A stretch of DNA of 64,000 nt from Glaesserella australis (GTDB taxonomy: Bacteria; Pseudomonadota; Gammaproteobacteria; Enterobacterales; Pasteurellaceae), in contig NZ_PTPX01000017.1 of the NCBI RefSeq assembly GCF_003260095.1, positions 1 through 64,000 on the forward strand, in the 5' to 3' direction. The position numbers and the translations under genes are program-made. Under the pieces are notes generated by a model. That model was not told where the DNA came from. It did not search any database and saw only the letters and a program-made list of their open reading frames with translations. This document shows positions 18,530 through 26,487 of this stretch, one piece after another; the stretch's first letter is position 1; every line of letters begins with the position of its first letter.

Positions 18530-19186
18530 ATGAGCAACATCTCTCCAGAAGCCCAAAGCGTGCGTGAAGCCCTTCTTGCAAAGGGGATTGAAACCCCAAC
18601 AGTTGACCACCAAAAAGATAAAGACACTCGTCGCAGTGAAATCCAGCAACATATGCGCTCAGTGTTGGAACTTCTCGGCTTAGATTTGCGTGATGACAGC
18701 CTTGAAGAGACGCCACATCGTCTCGCTAAAATGTATGTGGATGAAATTTTTAGCGGACTTGATTATGAAACCTTCCCTAAAATCACCAAAATCAAGAATC
18801 AGATGAAGGTGAGTGAAATGGTGTTGGTCGATGATATTACCTTAACCAGTACGTGTGAACACCATTTTGTCACCATTGATGGCAAAGTTGCCGTAGCGTA
18901 CTACCCAAAAGATTGGGTGATTGGTTTATCGAAAATTAATCGAGTGGTGCAATTCTTTGCCCAACGTCCACAGGTGCAAGAACGTTTTACTGAACAGATT
19001 TTAACTGCATTCCAAACAATCTTAGAGACAGAAGATGTGGCAGTTTATGTCAAAGCAACTCACTTCTGCGTGAAATGCCGTGGCGTAAAAGATACCCATA
19101 GCCAAACGATGACATCGGCTTTTGGCGGCGTATTCTTACAAGATAGAGATACTCGTAAAGAGTTTTTATCACTCATCAGCAAGTAA
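18530..19186 (+). CDS. folE: GTP cyclohydrolase I
   Basis: FolE converts GTP to dihydroneopterin triphosphate, the first step of folate synthesis. The 218-residue protein has the zinc-binding [10 protein letters not shown] segment and the later CVKCRGVKD. Conserved blocks such as [20 protein letters not shown] and [27 protein letters not shown] are also present. GAGGAATATCA precedes the ATG. truA follows after about 30 bases, including an uptake signal copy, so the two may be co-transcribed. Confidence 0.97.
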   Translation: MSNISPEAQSVREALLAKGIETPTVDHQKDKDTRRSEIQQHMRSVLELLGLDLRDDSLEETPHRLAKMYVDEIFSGLDYETFPKITKIKNQMKVSEMVLVDDITLTSTCEHHFVTIDGKVAVAYYPKDWVIGLSKINRVVQFFAQRPQVQERFTEQILTAFQTILETEDVAVYVKATHFCVKCRGVKDTHSQTMTSAFGGVFLQDRDTRKEFLSLISK

Positions 19187-19216
19187 ACAAGCGGTCAGAT
19201 TTAAGGAATTTTTTGC

Positions 19217-20002
19217 ATGAAAATCGCCCTTGGTATTGAGTATGATGGCAGTCGCTACTTTGGCTGGCAACGTCAGCAGAATGTTGATTCCGTTCAACAG
19301 AAACTGGAAGAAGCGTTATCAATTATCGCTAATTCGCCTTGTGAAGTGTTTTGTGCAGGACGAACTGATGCTGGCGTGCATGGCACAGGGCAAGTCGTGC
19401 ATTTTGAAACAGTATCTAACCGTCCGTTACAAAGTTGGTGCTTTGGTACTAACACCCATTTGCCTGATGATATTGCGGTAAAATGGGCGGTGGAAGTCAG
19501 CGAAGATTTTCATGCTCGTTTTAGTGCCACTGCTCGTCGTTATCGCTACATTATTTATAACCACAAATTGCGTTCAGCGATTTTGCCTAAAGGTGTTTCT
19601 CACTATTATCATCCATTGGATCATGAAAAAATGCACCAAGCAGGGCAGTTTCTGCTTGGTGAAAATGATTTTAGCTCATTTCGTGCGGCACAATGCCAAT
19701 CACATACTCCATGGCGCAATGTTCATCATCTTAATGTAACTCGAGAGCGAGATTATATTATCGTGGATATTCAGGCGAATGCCTTTGTGCATCATATGGT
19801 TAGAAATATTGTGGGAAGTTTAATTGAAGTTGGGCAAGGAAAACAGCCAACGGAGTGGATCAAATGGCTGTTAGATCAAAAAGATAGAACCTTGGCGGCC
19901 CCCACGGCGAAAGCAGAAGGGCTTTATTTAGTTGATGTTATTTATCCTGAACAGTTTGGGATTCCTAAAAGCAGACTAGGTCCACTCTTTCTTAAAGATT
20001 AG
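19217..20002 (+). CDS. truA: tRNA pseudouridine(38-40) synthase TruA
   Basis: TruA forms pseudouridine at positions 38-40 of the tRNA anticodon stem-loop. The 261-residue protein has the catalytic motif [10 protein letters not shown] (Asp51) and other conserved blocks ([30 protein letters not shown]-type region, [14 protein letters not shown]). The length is normal. It follows folE closely and is convergent with raiA across a shared terminator. Confidence 0.97.
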   Translation: MKIALGIEYDGSRYFGWQRQQNVDSVQQKLEEALSIIANSPCEVFCAGRTDAGVHGTGQVVHFETVSNRPLQSWCFGTNTHLPDDIAVKWAVEVSEDFHARFSATARRYRYIIYNHKLRSAILPKGVSHYYHPLDHEKMHQAGQFLLGENDFSSFRAAQCQSHTPWRNVHHLNVTRERDYIIVDIQANAFVHHMVRNIVGSLIEVGQGKQPTEWIKWLLDQKDRTLAAPTAKAEGLYLVDVIYPEQFGIPKSRLGPLFLKD

Positions 20003-20012
20003 AAAACAAATT

Positions 20013-20035
20013 GGGGCGTTTAAAACGCCCCTTTT
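20013..20035. terminator. Terminator between truA and raiA
   Basis: GGGGCGTT (20013-20020), loop TAA and AACGCCCC (20024-20031) are followed by TTTT. It lies between convergent genes. Confidence 0.85.
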
Positions 20036-20043
20036 CATGTGAT

Positions 20044-20370
20044 TTATAAACTTTCGTTGGCTTTTTTGATGCTATCGTCTGCGCGACGCGCTTCGCCTTT
20101 ATGTTTCTGTTTATTTAATTGAGTTTCAAGTTTTGTTTCAACTTCATTAATCGCTTTATAGAGATCTTCGTCGTGTGCTTTTGCAAATAAATCGCCAACA
20201 GGTGTACCAATAGATGCCTCAACTTCATAACCATTTGGTAATTTATGAATAATAAAATGTGGGTTAATGAGCTGAGTTTGCCATTTATTCAGTTTCGCCA
20301 AACGCTCCTCAATGTGTGTACGAATTGCAGGAGTTACTTCCATTTGTTTGCTTGAAATATTGATTGTCAT
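20044..20370 (-). CDS. raiA: Ribosome-associated inhibitor RaiA/Hpf
   Basis: This 108-residue protein binds the 30S subunit and inactivates ribosomes in slow growth. It matches RaiA (YfiA) from the start [32 protein letters not shown] and in [19 protein letters not shown]. The acidic C-terminal tail of E. coli RaiA is missing, so it could also behave like a short Hpf. GAGGTAAATGCT lies just upstream of the start. Confidence 0.92.
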   Translation of the reverse strand: MTINISSKQMEVTPAIRTHIEERLAKLNKWQTQLINPHFIIHKLPNGYEVEASIGTPVGDLFAKAHDEDLYKAINEVETKLETQLNKQKHKGEARRADDSIKKANESL

Positions 20371-20542
20371 AGCATTTACCTCTTTGTTAAGACCATATTG
20401 GTCGATTGATTGGATGACTTCAACTTATGCCTTTCACTCCAAAATTTCAACCCCTGAAATCAAGTAAAACTCAAAAATTTGATCTACTTAACACTTTTAA
20501 ATTGTTTTTGACTATAATTCCGACGATATTTTAGGAGATATT

Positions 20543-20857
20543 ATGTTATTAGAACATCGCTTAATAAAAATTCAACAGATGGAACAAATTTTAAATCAAG
20601 CTAACGATTTAATTGATAAAATGGTGGAGCTTCAGCAAGCTTGGAACAGCTTGTTGCCACAGATTAAAGCATTAGAAAATTATTATTATGATGAAGAGTG
20701 GCAAGCAGATTATAATGCAGATGAGCAAGGGGAAATTCCACCAGAAATACCTCGTGGTGTGTTAAGCGAAGATGCTATTTATAATTTATCTATCGCACAT
20801 CGTGAAATCGCACTGGAGTGGATTCGCCTATCGGTAAAATCAATGGAAACCAGATAA
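20543..20857 (+). CDS. DUF4298 family protein
   Basis: This 104-residue acidic, helical protein (KIQQMEQILNQANDLIDKMVELQQAWN... LENYYYDEEWQADYNADEQGEIP) belongs to the DUF4298 family. Function is unknown. TAGGAGATATT precedes the ATG. Its stop codon overlaps the start of lpxL (TAATG), so translation of the two is coupled. That may hint at a link to lipid A synthesis or simply reflect compaction. Confidence 0.82.
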   Translation: MLLEHRLIKIQQMEQILNQANDLIDKMVELQQAWNSLLPQIKALENYYYDEEWQADYNADEQGEIPPEIPRGVLSEDAIYNLSIAHREIALEWIRLSVKSMETR

Positions 20858-21792
20858 TGATAGAAAAACAACTTCCCCCTTTCCAACGGGATTTTTTACA
20901 TCCAAAGTATTGGGGATTATGGCTTGGGCTTGGTATTTTCAAGTTAATTTTAGCGTTACCTTATCCTATTTTAGTGAAAATAGGTAAAGGCCTAGGTAAG
21001 CTTTTTACTCACTTAGGCTTTGGAAAACGCCGTATGCGGATTGCTAGACGTAACTTGGAACTTTGCTTTCCTGATTACTCTCAAGCCAAAATTGATGAGA
21101 TTCTGACGAAAAATGCAGAATCTGTCGGTATGGCGATTATTGAAACAGGCATGGCATGGTTTTGGTCAGACAAACGTATTCTCAAATGGTCGAAAATTGA
21201 AGGATTGGAGCATTTGAAAAATCAGCCTGTTGGGACTGGTATTATCTTTGTTGGCGTGCATTTTTTAACCCTTGAACTCGGCGCAAGGATTGTAGGACTT
21301 CATCATCAAGGTATTGGTGTTTACCGTCCGAACGATAATCCGTTATTGGATTGGATTCAATTCCGTGGTCGTGTTCGTTCGAATAAAGCGATGTTAGATC
21401 GTAAAGATCTGCGTGGTATGATCAAAGTATTACGGGCAGGAGAAACCATTTGGTATGCTCCTGATCATGATTATGGTCGTAAAAATAGCGTATTTGTGCC
21501 GTTTTTTGCTGTACAAGAAGCTTGTACTACGGCAGGTACGAGAATGTTGTTGCGCTCTGCACCAAACAGTATCGTCGTACCGTTTACGCCAATGCGAAAC
21601 GAAGACTTTTCTGGCTACACTGTGAAAATCAGCCCGCAGGTTGATTTTAGTCACTGTGAAAATGATGTGGATACGGCAGCCCTAATGAATAAAGTAGTCG
21701 AAGCTGAAATTATGCAAGCCCAAAGTCAATATATGTGGTTGCATAGACGCTTTAAAACGAGACCCAATGAGAGCGATCCGTGTTTATACTAA
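20857..21792 (+). CDS. lpxL: Lipid A lauroyl acyltransferase LpxL (HtrB)
   Basis: LpxL transfers a secondary acyl chain to Kdo-lipid A at the inner membrane. The 311-residue protein has an N-terminal membrane anchor, the HX4E catalytic motif (HFLTLE), GIGVYRPNDNPLLDW and the C-terminal MWLHRRFKTRP, all as in E. coli LpxL rather than LpxM. The start at 20857 is chosen because it overlaps the upstream stop. An in-frame upstream ATG would overlap the DUF4298 gene more deeply. Pasteurellaceae HtrB is known to affect serum resistance. Confidence 0.93.
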   Translation: MIEKQLPPFQRDFLHPKYWGLWLGLGIFKLILALPYPILVKIGKGLGKLFTHLGFGKRRMRIARRNLELCFPDYSQAKIDEILTKNAESVGMAIIETGMAWFWSDKRILKWSKIEGLEHLKNQPVGTGIIFVGVHFLTLELGARIVGLHHQGIGVYRPNDNPLLDWIQFRGRVRSNKAMLDRKDLRGMIKVLRAGETIWYAPDHDYGRKNSVFVPFFAVQEACTTAGTRMLLRSAPNSIVVPFTPMRNEDFSGYTVKISPQVDFSHCENDVDTAALMNKVVEAEIMQAQSQYMWLHRRFKTRPNESDPCLY

Positions 21793-21797
21793 TGTTT

Positions 21798-21869
21798 TCT
21801 CTCTCCCGTTTACGGGAGAGAGACAGCTCAAAATAGCGTAAGGCTATTTTGAGCAGAGAGAGGGTAAAC
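21798..21869. repeat. Composite palindromic intergenic repeat
   Basis: A 12-bp hairpin (TCTCTCTCCCGT at 21798-21809 with 21812-21823) is followed by a second perfect 12-bp hairpin (GCTCAAAATAGC at 21826-21837 with 21843-21854), then GAGAGAGGG. It resembles other CTCTCCC-type repeats in the window (43084-43109). It follows lpxL and could terminate or stabilise the transcript. Confidence 0.75.
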
Positions 21870-21912
21870 AAGCGGTCGGATTTGATAAAAATTTTGCAAA
21901 TGAGGAAAACAA

Positions 21913-22506
21913 ATGAACAAAACCAAAATCGTCCTTGCGACAGGTAATCAAGGCAAAGTGAAAGAAATGGCGGATGTCTTAGCAGAATTTGGCTTTGAAG
22001 TGATTGCTCAAAGTGAATTTGGCATTCAAAGCCCTGAAGAAACCGGCTTAACTTTCGTGGAAAATGCATTAATCAAAGCGCGCTATGCCGCACAAATGAC
22101 AGGTTTACCTGCGATTGCCGATGACTCAGGCTTGGCGGTTGACGTATTAGGCGGAGAACCGGGGCTTTATTCAGCACGTTACGCAGGCGTAGAGGGTGAT
22201 GATGCGGCGAACCGTCAAAAACTGGTTAAAGCGTTAGAAAATGTGGCGGATGAAGATCGTCGTGCGAAATTTGTGAGTTGTATCGTGATGTTACAGCACC
22301 CAACGGATCCAACCCCCAAAATTGCATTAGGCGAATGTTACGGACAAATTTTGCGTGAAGAGCGAGGTTCAAACGGCTTTGGCTACGATCCACTGTTTTT
22401 CTATCAGCCAAAAAATTGCACTTTTGCAGAGTTAGAAACGGTCGAGAAGAAAAAAATCTCTCACCGTGCCATTGCGTTACAATCCTTAAAACAACAATTG
22501 AAATAG
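21913..22506 (+). CDS. rdgB: dITP/XTP pyrophosphatase RdgB
   Basis: RdgB hydrolyses non-canonical purine triphosphates (dITP, ITP, XTP) to protect DNA. The 197-residue protein begins [15 protein letters not shown] and has the catalytic ADDSGLAVD segment, GLYSARYAG and [12 protein letters not shown], all typical of the Ham1/RdgB family. It may head a small cluster with ybjQ and ycgN, each within 7 bases of the next. Confidence 0.97.
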   Translation: MNKTKIVLATGNQGKVKEMADVLAEFGFEVIAQSEFGIQSPEETGLTFVENALIKARYAAQMTGLPAIADDSGLAVDVLGGEPGLYSARYAGVEGDDAANRQKLVKALENVADEDRRAKFVSCIVMLQHPTDPTPKIALGECYGQILREERGSNGFGYDPLFFYQPKNCTFAELETVEKKKISHRAIALQSLKQQLK

Positions 22507-22513
22507 GAATCTT

Positions 22514-22834
22514 ATGATTATTACTACTACACCGACTATTGAAAATCACCAAATCGTTGAGTACAAAGGCTTAGTTTTTGGCGAAGTCGTTTCAGGTGCG
22601 AATTTTATTCGTGATTTTTTAGCCAGCATTACCGATGTGATTGGTGGACGTTCAGGTGCTTATGAAAGCAAACTAAATAGTGCGAGAAAAGAAGCCTTGG
22701 AAGAATTAGAAAAAGAAGCAAAAAAAGTCGGTGCAAATGCAGTGGTTGGTGTCTCTATGGAATATCAATCGATGGGCGGTGATAAAGGTATGTTTATCGT
22801 CGTGGCAACCGGCACTGCGGTTGTGATTCGTTAA
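22514..22834 (+). CDS. ybjQ: YbjQ/UPF0145 heavy-metal-binding-domain protein
   Basis: This 106-residue protein of the UPF0145 (YbjQ) family has the typical blocks VEYKGLVFGEVVSGANFIRDFLASITDVIGGRSGAYE and EAKKVGANAVVGVSMEYQ. It forms a pentameric beta-rich fold in known relatives; function is unknown. Its stop overlaps the ATG of ycgN (TTAATG), and it lies 7 bases after rdgB. Confidence 0.92.
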   Translation: MIITTTPTIENHQIVEYKGLVFGEVVSGANFIRDFLASITDVIGGRSGAYESKLNSARKEALEELEKEAKKVGANAVVGVSMEYQSMGGDKGMFIVVATGTAVVIR

Positions 22835-23289
22835 TGTTGCAAAAAAATCCTGAAATCGCACCGCTTTTTTGGCAAACCAAATCGCTACTTGAAATGAACG
22901 AAGCTGAGTGGGAAGCGTTGTGCGACGGCTGTGGTCAGTGTTGTTATCGCAAATATATTCAAGGGCGAGGCAAGCGGGAACGGCTTTATTACACCCGTGT
23001 GGCTTGCAACTTACTTGATGTAGAAACAGGGCGATGCACCAATTATCCCAACCGTTTTAAGATCGAAAAAGATTGCACCAAGCTCACGAAAAAGAACTTA
23101 CCCGATTTCAGCTGGCTACCTAAAACCTGCGCTTATCGCCTATTATATGAAGGTAAGCCGTTGTTTGATTGGCATCCATTAATCTCACAAGATCCAAATT
23201 CCGTTAAAAATGCTGGCGTGTTAATCCCCAACGGTGTTCATGAAAAGGATGTGATTGATTGGTTTGAGTTTGTGATTGATGAAACGTGA
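22834..23289 (+). CDS. ycgN: YcgN/UPF0260 cysteine-cluster protein
   Basis: This 151-residue protein has a conserved cysteine cluster (CDGCGQCCYRKY, then VACNLLDVETGRCTNYPNRF, DCTKL and KTCAYRLL) as in the UPF0260/YcgN group of putative Fe/Zn-binding proteins. Function is not established. It overlaps the end of ybjQ by one base, indicating co-translation. Confidence 0.92.
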   Translation: MLQKNPEIAPLFWQTKSLLEMNEAEWEALCDGCGQCCYRKYIQGRGKRERLYYTRVACNLLDVETGRCTNYPNRFKIEKDCTKLTKKNLPDFSWLPKTCAYRLLYEGKPLFDWHPLISQDPNSVKNAGVLIPNGVHEKDVIDWFEFVIDET

Positions 23290-23347
23290 ACAAGCGGTCT
23301 GATTCAGCAAAATTTTCGGCATTATTGCACAAAACTTAAAAGAATTC

Positions 23348-23418
23348 GTAGGGGTGGGGTTTATCCCCACCCGTTAAATATTGGTGTTATTCTGGGCGGG
23401 GATAAACCCCGCCCCTAC
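23348..23418. repeat. Inverted pair of GTAGGG-type palindromic repeats
   Basis: Two 25-base units (23348-23372 and 23394-23418, opposite orientation) each start with GTAGGGG and fold into a GC-rich hairpin around TTTAT. They differ by paired changes (GGTGG/CCACC against GGCGG/CCGCC) that keep the stem intact. The pair lies between ycgN and ydfG. Confidence 0.85.
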
Positions 23419-23488
23419 ATGTAATTTTTGCAAAATCAGAGCGCTTGTATTATCAAGTTCAATAATAATTTCAAGTCAGGAGAAAAAT

Positions 23489-24238
23489 ATGAAAACCGCA
23501 TTAGTAACAGGTGCAACGTCAGGTTTTGGCTTGGCGATTTGCAAAACCTTAATCCAAGCAGGTTATAAAGTGATTGGCACAGGTAGACGACTTGAACGTT
23601 TACAGGCGTTGAAAGCTGAATTAGGTGAACATTTTCTTCCCCTTGCCTTTGATGTGAGCAATGCAGAACAAACGACTGAAGTGTTGAATAATCGCCCTGA
23701 AGGTTGGCAACAAGTGGATTTATTGGTCAATAATGCAGGTTTGGCGCTTGGTTTAGAGCCTGCACATAAAACTGACTTGAATGATTGGTATCAGATGATT
23801 GATACCAATATCAAAGGCTTAGTTACCGTCACACGGTTGATTTTACCTGAAATGGTTGCACGTAATGTGGGGCATATTATCAATTTAGGTTCGATTGCAG
23901 GCAGTTATGCTTACCCAGGCGGGAATGTCTATGGTGGAACAAAAGCTTTTGTCAAACAGTTTAGTTTGAATTTACGGGCAGACTTGGCGGGGACGGCAAT
24001 TCGGGTCAGCAATGTTGAACCGGGCTTATGTGGCGGTACGGAGTTTTCCAATGTGCGTTTTAAAGGCGATGACGAAAAAGCGGCAAAAGTGTATGAGAAT
24101 GTACAATTTGTCACACCAGAAGATATTGCGGAAATCGTATTATGGCTGAATCAACAGCCACCGCATGTCAATATTAATCGTATTGAAGTGATGCCTGTAG
24201 CACAAAGTTTTGCGCCGTTATCGGTGGCAAGAAGTTAG
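23489..24238 (+). CDS. ydfG: SDR dehydrogenase YdfG (3-hydroxy acid/malonic semialdehyde)
   Basis: This NADP-dependent short-chain dehydrogenase oxidises L-allo-threonine, serine and 3-hydroxy acids and reduces malonic semialdehyde in E. coli. The 249-residue protein has the Rossmann motif TGATSGFG, NNAGLALG and the catalytic S/YxxxK set (LGSIAGSYAYPGGNVYGGTKAF). NVEPGLCGGTEFSNVRFKGD is highly like YdfG. The start at 23489 is preceded by CAGGAGAAAAAT. A longer in-frame reading from 23381 would run through a repeat element and is rejected. Confidence 0.94.
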   Translation: MKTALVTGATSGFGLAICKTLIQAGYKVIGTGRRLERLQALKAELGEHFLPLAFDVSNAEQTTEVLNNRPEGWQQVDLLVNNAGLALGLEPAHKTDLNDWYQMIDTNIKGLVTVTRLILPEMVARNVGHIINLGSIAGSYAYPGGNVYGGTKAFVKQFSLNLRADLAGTAIRVSNVEPGLCGGTEFSNVRFKGDDEKAAKVYENVQFVTPEDIAEIVLWLNQQPPHVNINRIEVMPVAQSFAPLSVARS

Positions 24239-24264
24239 TTTTTGCAAAAAATCCCTCAAATCAG

Positions 24265-24296
24265 ACCGCTTGTAGATATGCAAGCGGTTACTTTTC
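24265..24296 (+). terminator. Uptake-signal hairpin terminator after ydfG
   Basis: ACCGCTTG (24265-24272) and CAAGCGGT (24281-24288) are inverted uptake-signal cores separated by 8 bases, followed by TACTTTTCT. Paired uptake signals commonly double as terminators in Pasteurellaceae. Confidence 0.8.
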
Positions 24297-24324
24297 TAAA
24301 ACATTTTACAGAATACTTTCTTTT

Positions 24325-24342
24325 GTACTAGTTTAATAGTAC
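24325..24342. promoter_or_regulatory. TrpR-like operator of trpBA
   Basis: GTACTAGTTTAATAGTAC is a near-perfect palindrome with the GNACT-N8-AGTNC layout of TrpR operators, with the same 8-base centre length and a CTAG core as in E. coli. It lies 45 bases upstream of trpB, where it would overlap the promoter. Confidence 0.75.
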
Positions 24343-24386
24343 ACTTCAAGCATATTGACCTATTTTAAATTTCTTAAGGACGCAAT

Positions 24387-25577
24387 ATGAACACACTTCT
24401 CAATCCCTATTTTGGCGAATTTGGCGGTATGTATGTGCCTGAAATTCTCGTTCCTGTGTTGAAACAGCTTGAACAAGCGTTTGTTGATGCACAACAAGAT
24501 CCTGAATTTCAAAAAGCATTTACCGATTTACTCAAAAACTACGCAGGTCGCCCGACGGCGTTAACCTTGTGTCGTAACCTGACCAAAGGCACAAAAACCA
24601 AGCTCTATTTAAAACGTGAAGATTTATTACATGGCGGGGCGCATAAAACCAACCAAGTATTAGGGCAGATTTTATTGGCGAAACGCATGGGCAAAATTCG
24701 AATCATTGCTGAAACAGGCGCAGGGCAGCACGGTGTGGCAACTGCCTTGGCTTGTGCCATGTTGGATATGCCTTGCCGTGTTTATATGGGGGCAAAAGAT
24801 GTGGAGCGTCAATCGCCGAATGTGTTTCGTATGCGTTTGATGGGCGCAGAAGTAGTGCCTGTGGAAAAGGGTTCTTGCTCGTTAAAAGATGCTTGCTGTG
24901 AAGCAATGCGTGATTGGGCGGCAAACTATGAAACGACGCATTATCTGCTTGGTACGGCGGCGGGTCCACACCCGTTTCCAACCATTGTGCGAGAGTTCCA
25001 AAAAATGATTGGCGAAGAGACAAAACGCCAGATCCTTGAAAAAGAAGGGCGTTTGCCTGATGCGGTGATTGCGGCAGTCGGCGGAGGCTCAAATGCGATT
25101 GGGATGTTTGCGGATTTTATTGCCGAAGAACAGGTGCAATTAATCGGCGTTGAGCCAGCGGGCAAAGGGATTGAAACAGGCGAACACGGTGCGCCATTAA
25201 AACATGGCAGTGTTGGAATCTATTTCGGTATGAAATCGCCGATTATGCAAGATAAAGACGGGCAGATTGAAGAGTCATATTCTATTTCAGCGGGGCTTGA
25301 TTTTCCTTCCGTTGGGCCGCAACACGCTCATTTGAATGCGATTGGGCGGGCGGATTATGTGTCGATTACCGATCAAGAAGCGCTTGATGCTTTCCAAGCC
25401 TTAGCCCGCAATGAAGGCATTATTCCGGCGTTGGAATCGTCTCATGCGTTGGCTTATGCACTTAAATTGATTCAACAACACCCTGAAAAAGAGCAGCTGT
25501 TGGTGGTAAATCTGTCAGGTCGGGGCGATAAAGATATTTTCACCGTGGATAAAATTTTAAATGGAGATGCGCAATGA
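24387..25577 (+). CDS. trpB: Tryptophan synthase beta chain
   Basis: TrpB condenses indole with serine to tryptophan using PLP. The 396-residue protein has [10 protein letters not shown] near the start, the PLP-lysine motif GGAHKTNQ (lysine near residue 86), the glycine-rich phosphate loop ([10 protein letters not shown]) and LSGRGDKD near the C-terminus. It overlaps trpA by 4 bases, matching the alpha2-beta2 complex of their products. A TrpR-like operator lies upstream. Confidence 0.98.
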   Translation: MNTLLNPYFGEFGGMYVPEILVPVLKQLEQAFVDAQQDPEFQKAFTDLLKNYAGRPTALTLCRNLTKGTKTKLYLKREDLLHGGAHKTNQVLGQILLAKRMGKIRIIAETGAGQHGVATALACAMLDMPCRVYMGAKDVERQSPNVFRMRLMGAEVVPVEKGSCSLKDACCEAMRDWAANYETTHYLLGTAAGPHPFPTIVREFQKMIGEETKRQILEKEGRLPDAVIAAVGGGSNAIGMFADFIAEEQVQLIGVEPAGKGIETGEHGAPLKHGSVGIYFGMKSPIMQDKDGQIEESYSISAGLDFPSVGPQHAHLNAIGRADYVSITDQEALDAFQALARNEGIIPALESSHALAYALKLIQQHPEKEQLLVVNLSGRGDKDIFTVDKILNGDAQ

Positions 25578-26386
25578 GCCGTTTTGACACACTATTCCCA
25601 CAACTCAAAGCAAAAAATGAAGGTGCTTTTGTCCCCTTTGTGACCTTATGTGATCCTGATTTTGACCGCTCCTTTGAAATTATCGAAACCCTTGTTGAAA
25701 ACGGCGCAGATGCGTTAGAACTTGGCTTTCCATTCTCCGATCCATTACTTGACGGCCCAGTGATTCAAGCGGCAAATAAACGTGCTTTAGACGGTAGTTA
25801 CAGCACTGACGCTTGCTTTGAACTACTTGCCAAAGTAAGAGCAAAATATCCAACTATTCCGATTGGCTTGCTACTTTGTGCCAACTTAATTTATGTGCCA
25901 ACACCTGACATTTTCTTTGCTCGTTGTCAGCAAGCAGGTGTTGATGCCGTGTTAGTGGCAGATGTGCCTGTCGCATATTCGGCGGAATTTGCCGATGTAG
26001 CGAAAAAATATGGCATACAAGCGGTCTTTATTTGCCCGCCGAATGCAGATCAAACCACCATTGAACAAATTGCAGCCAAAACAGAAGGCTATACGTATTT
26101 GGTTTCTCGTGCGGGCGTCACCAGCGCAGAAAATCAAAATCACGCTGCCAATTTGGATAATTTGATTGTACAACTTAAACAAGCCAAGTCAGCCCCGATT
26201 TTACAAGGCTTTGGTATTGCAGAACCACATCAAGTAAAACAGGCGTTAGCCATGGGGGCTGATGGTGCGATTTCAGGTTCAGCGATTGTCAAAATTATTG
26301 AGCGTAATTTGGATAACCAAGAGAAGTTATTGGCAGAACTTGGGGAATTTGTAAAAAATATGAAAAAAGCGACCGCTTGTATTTAA
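25574..26386 (+). CDS. trpA: Tryptophan synthase alpha chain
   Basis: TrpA cleaves indole-3-glycerol phosphate to indole and glyceraldehyde-3-phosphate and channels indole to TrpB. The 270-residue TIM-barrel protein has the catalytic region [18 protein letters not shown] (Glu and Asp), [23 protein letters not shown] and [14 protein letters not shown]. It is coupled to trpB (ATGA overlap). The 3' end contains an uptake signal copy that encodes the last residues, TACI. Confidence 0.98.
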   Translation: MSRFDTLFPQLKAKNEGAFVPFVTLCDPDFDRSFEIIETLVENGADALELGFPFSDPLLDGPVIQAANKRALDGSYSTDACFELLAKVRAKYPTIPIGLLLCANLIYVPTPDIFFARCQQAGVDAVLVADVPVAYSAEFADVAKKYGIQAVFICPPNADQTTIEQIAAKTEGYTYLVSRAGVTSAENQNHAANLDNLIVQLKQAKSAPILQGFGIAEPHQVKQALAMGADGAISGSAIVKIIERNLDNQEKLLAELGEFVKNMKKATACI

Positions 26387-26412
26387 ACAGCAATGTCTAT
26401 TCTTGGTAGTTA

Positions 26413-26442
26413 TTGACAGTTCTTTGAAAAAGATCATTAAAA
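26413..26442 (+). promoter_or_regulatory. Possible promoter of the LuxR-fusion gene
   Basis: A perfect TTGACA (26413-26418) is followed after 18 bases by TTAAAA, a weak -10 element, about 45 bases before the preferred start codon. The assignment is by motif only. Confidence 0.4.
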
Positions 26443-26487
26443 ATTAGAGTGCTTTCTGTTATGTTACGTCACTTAAAGGAGAATGTG

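Noticed and set aside
23381-23488. N-terminal extension of YdfG by 36 residues
   Set aside because: The extension is translated from a GTAGGG-type repeat and has no family counterpart; a good ribosome site precedes 23489.
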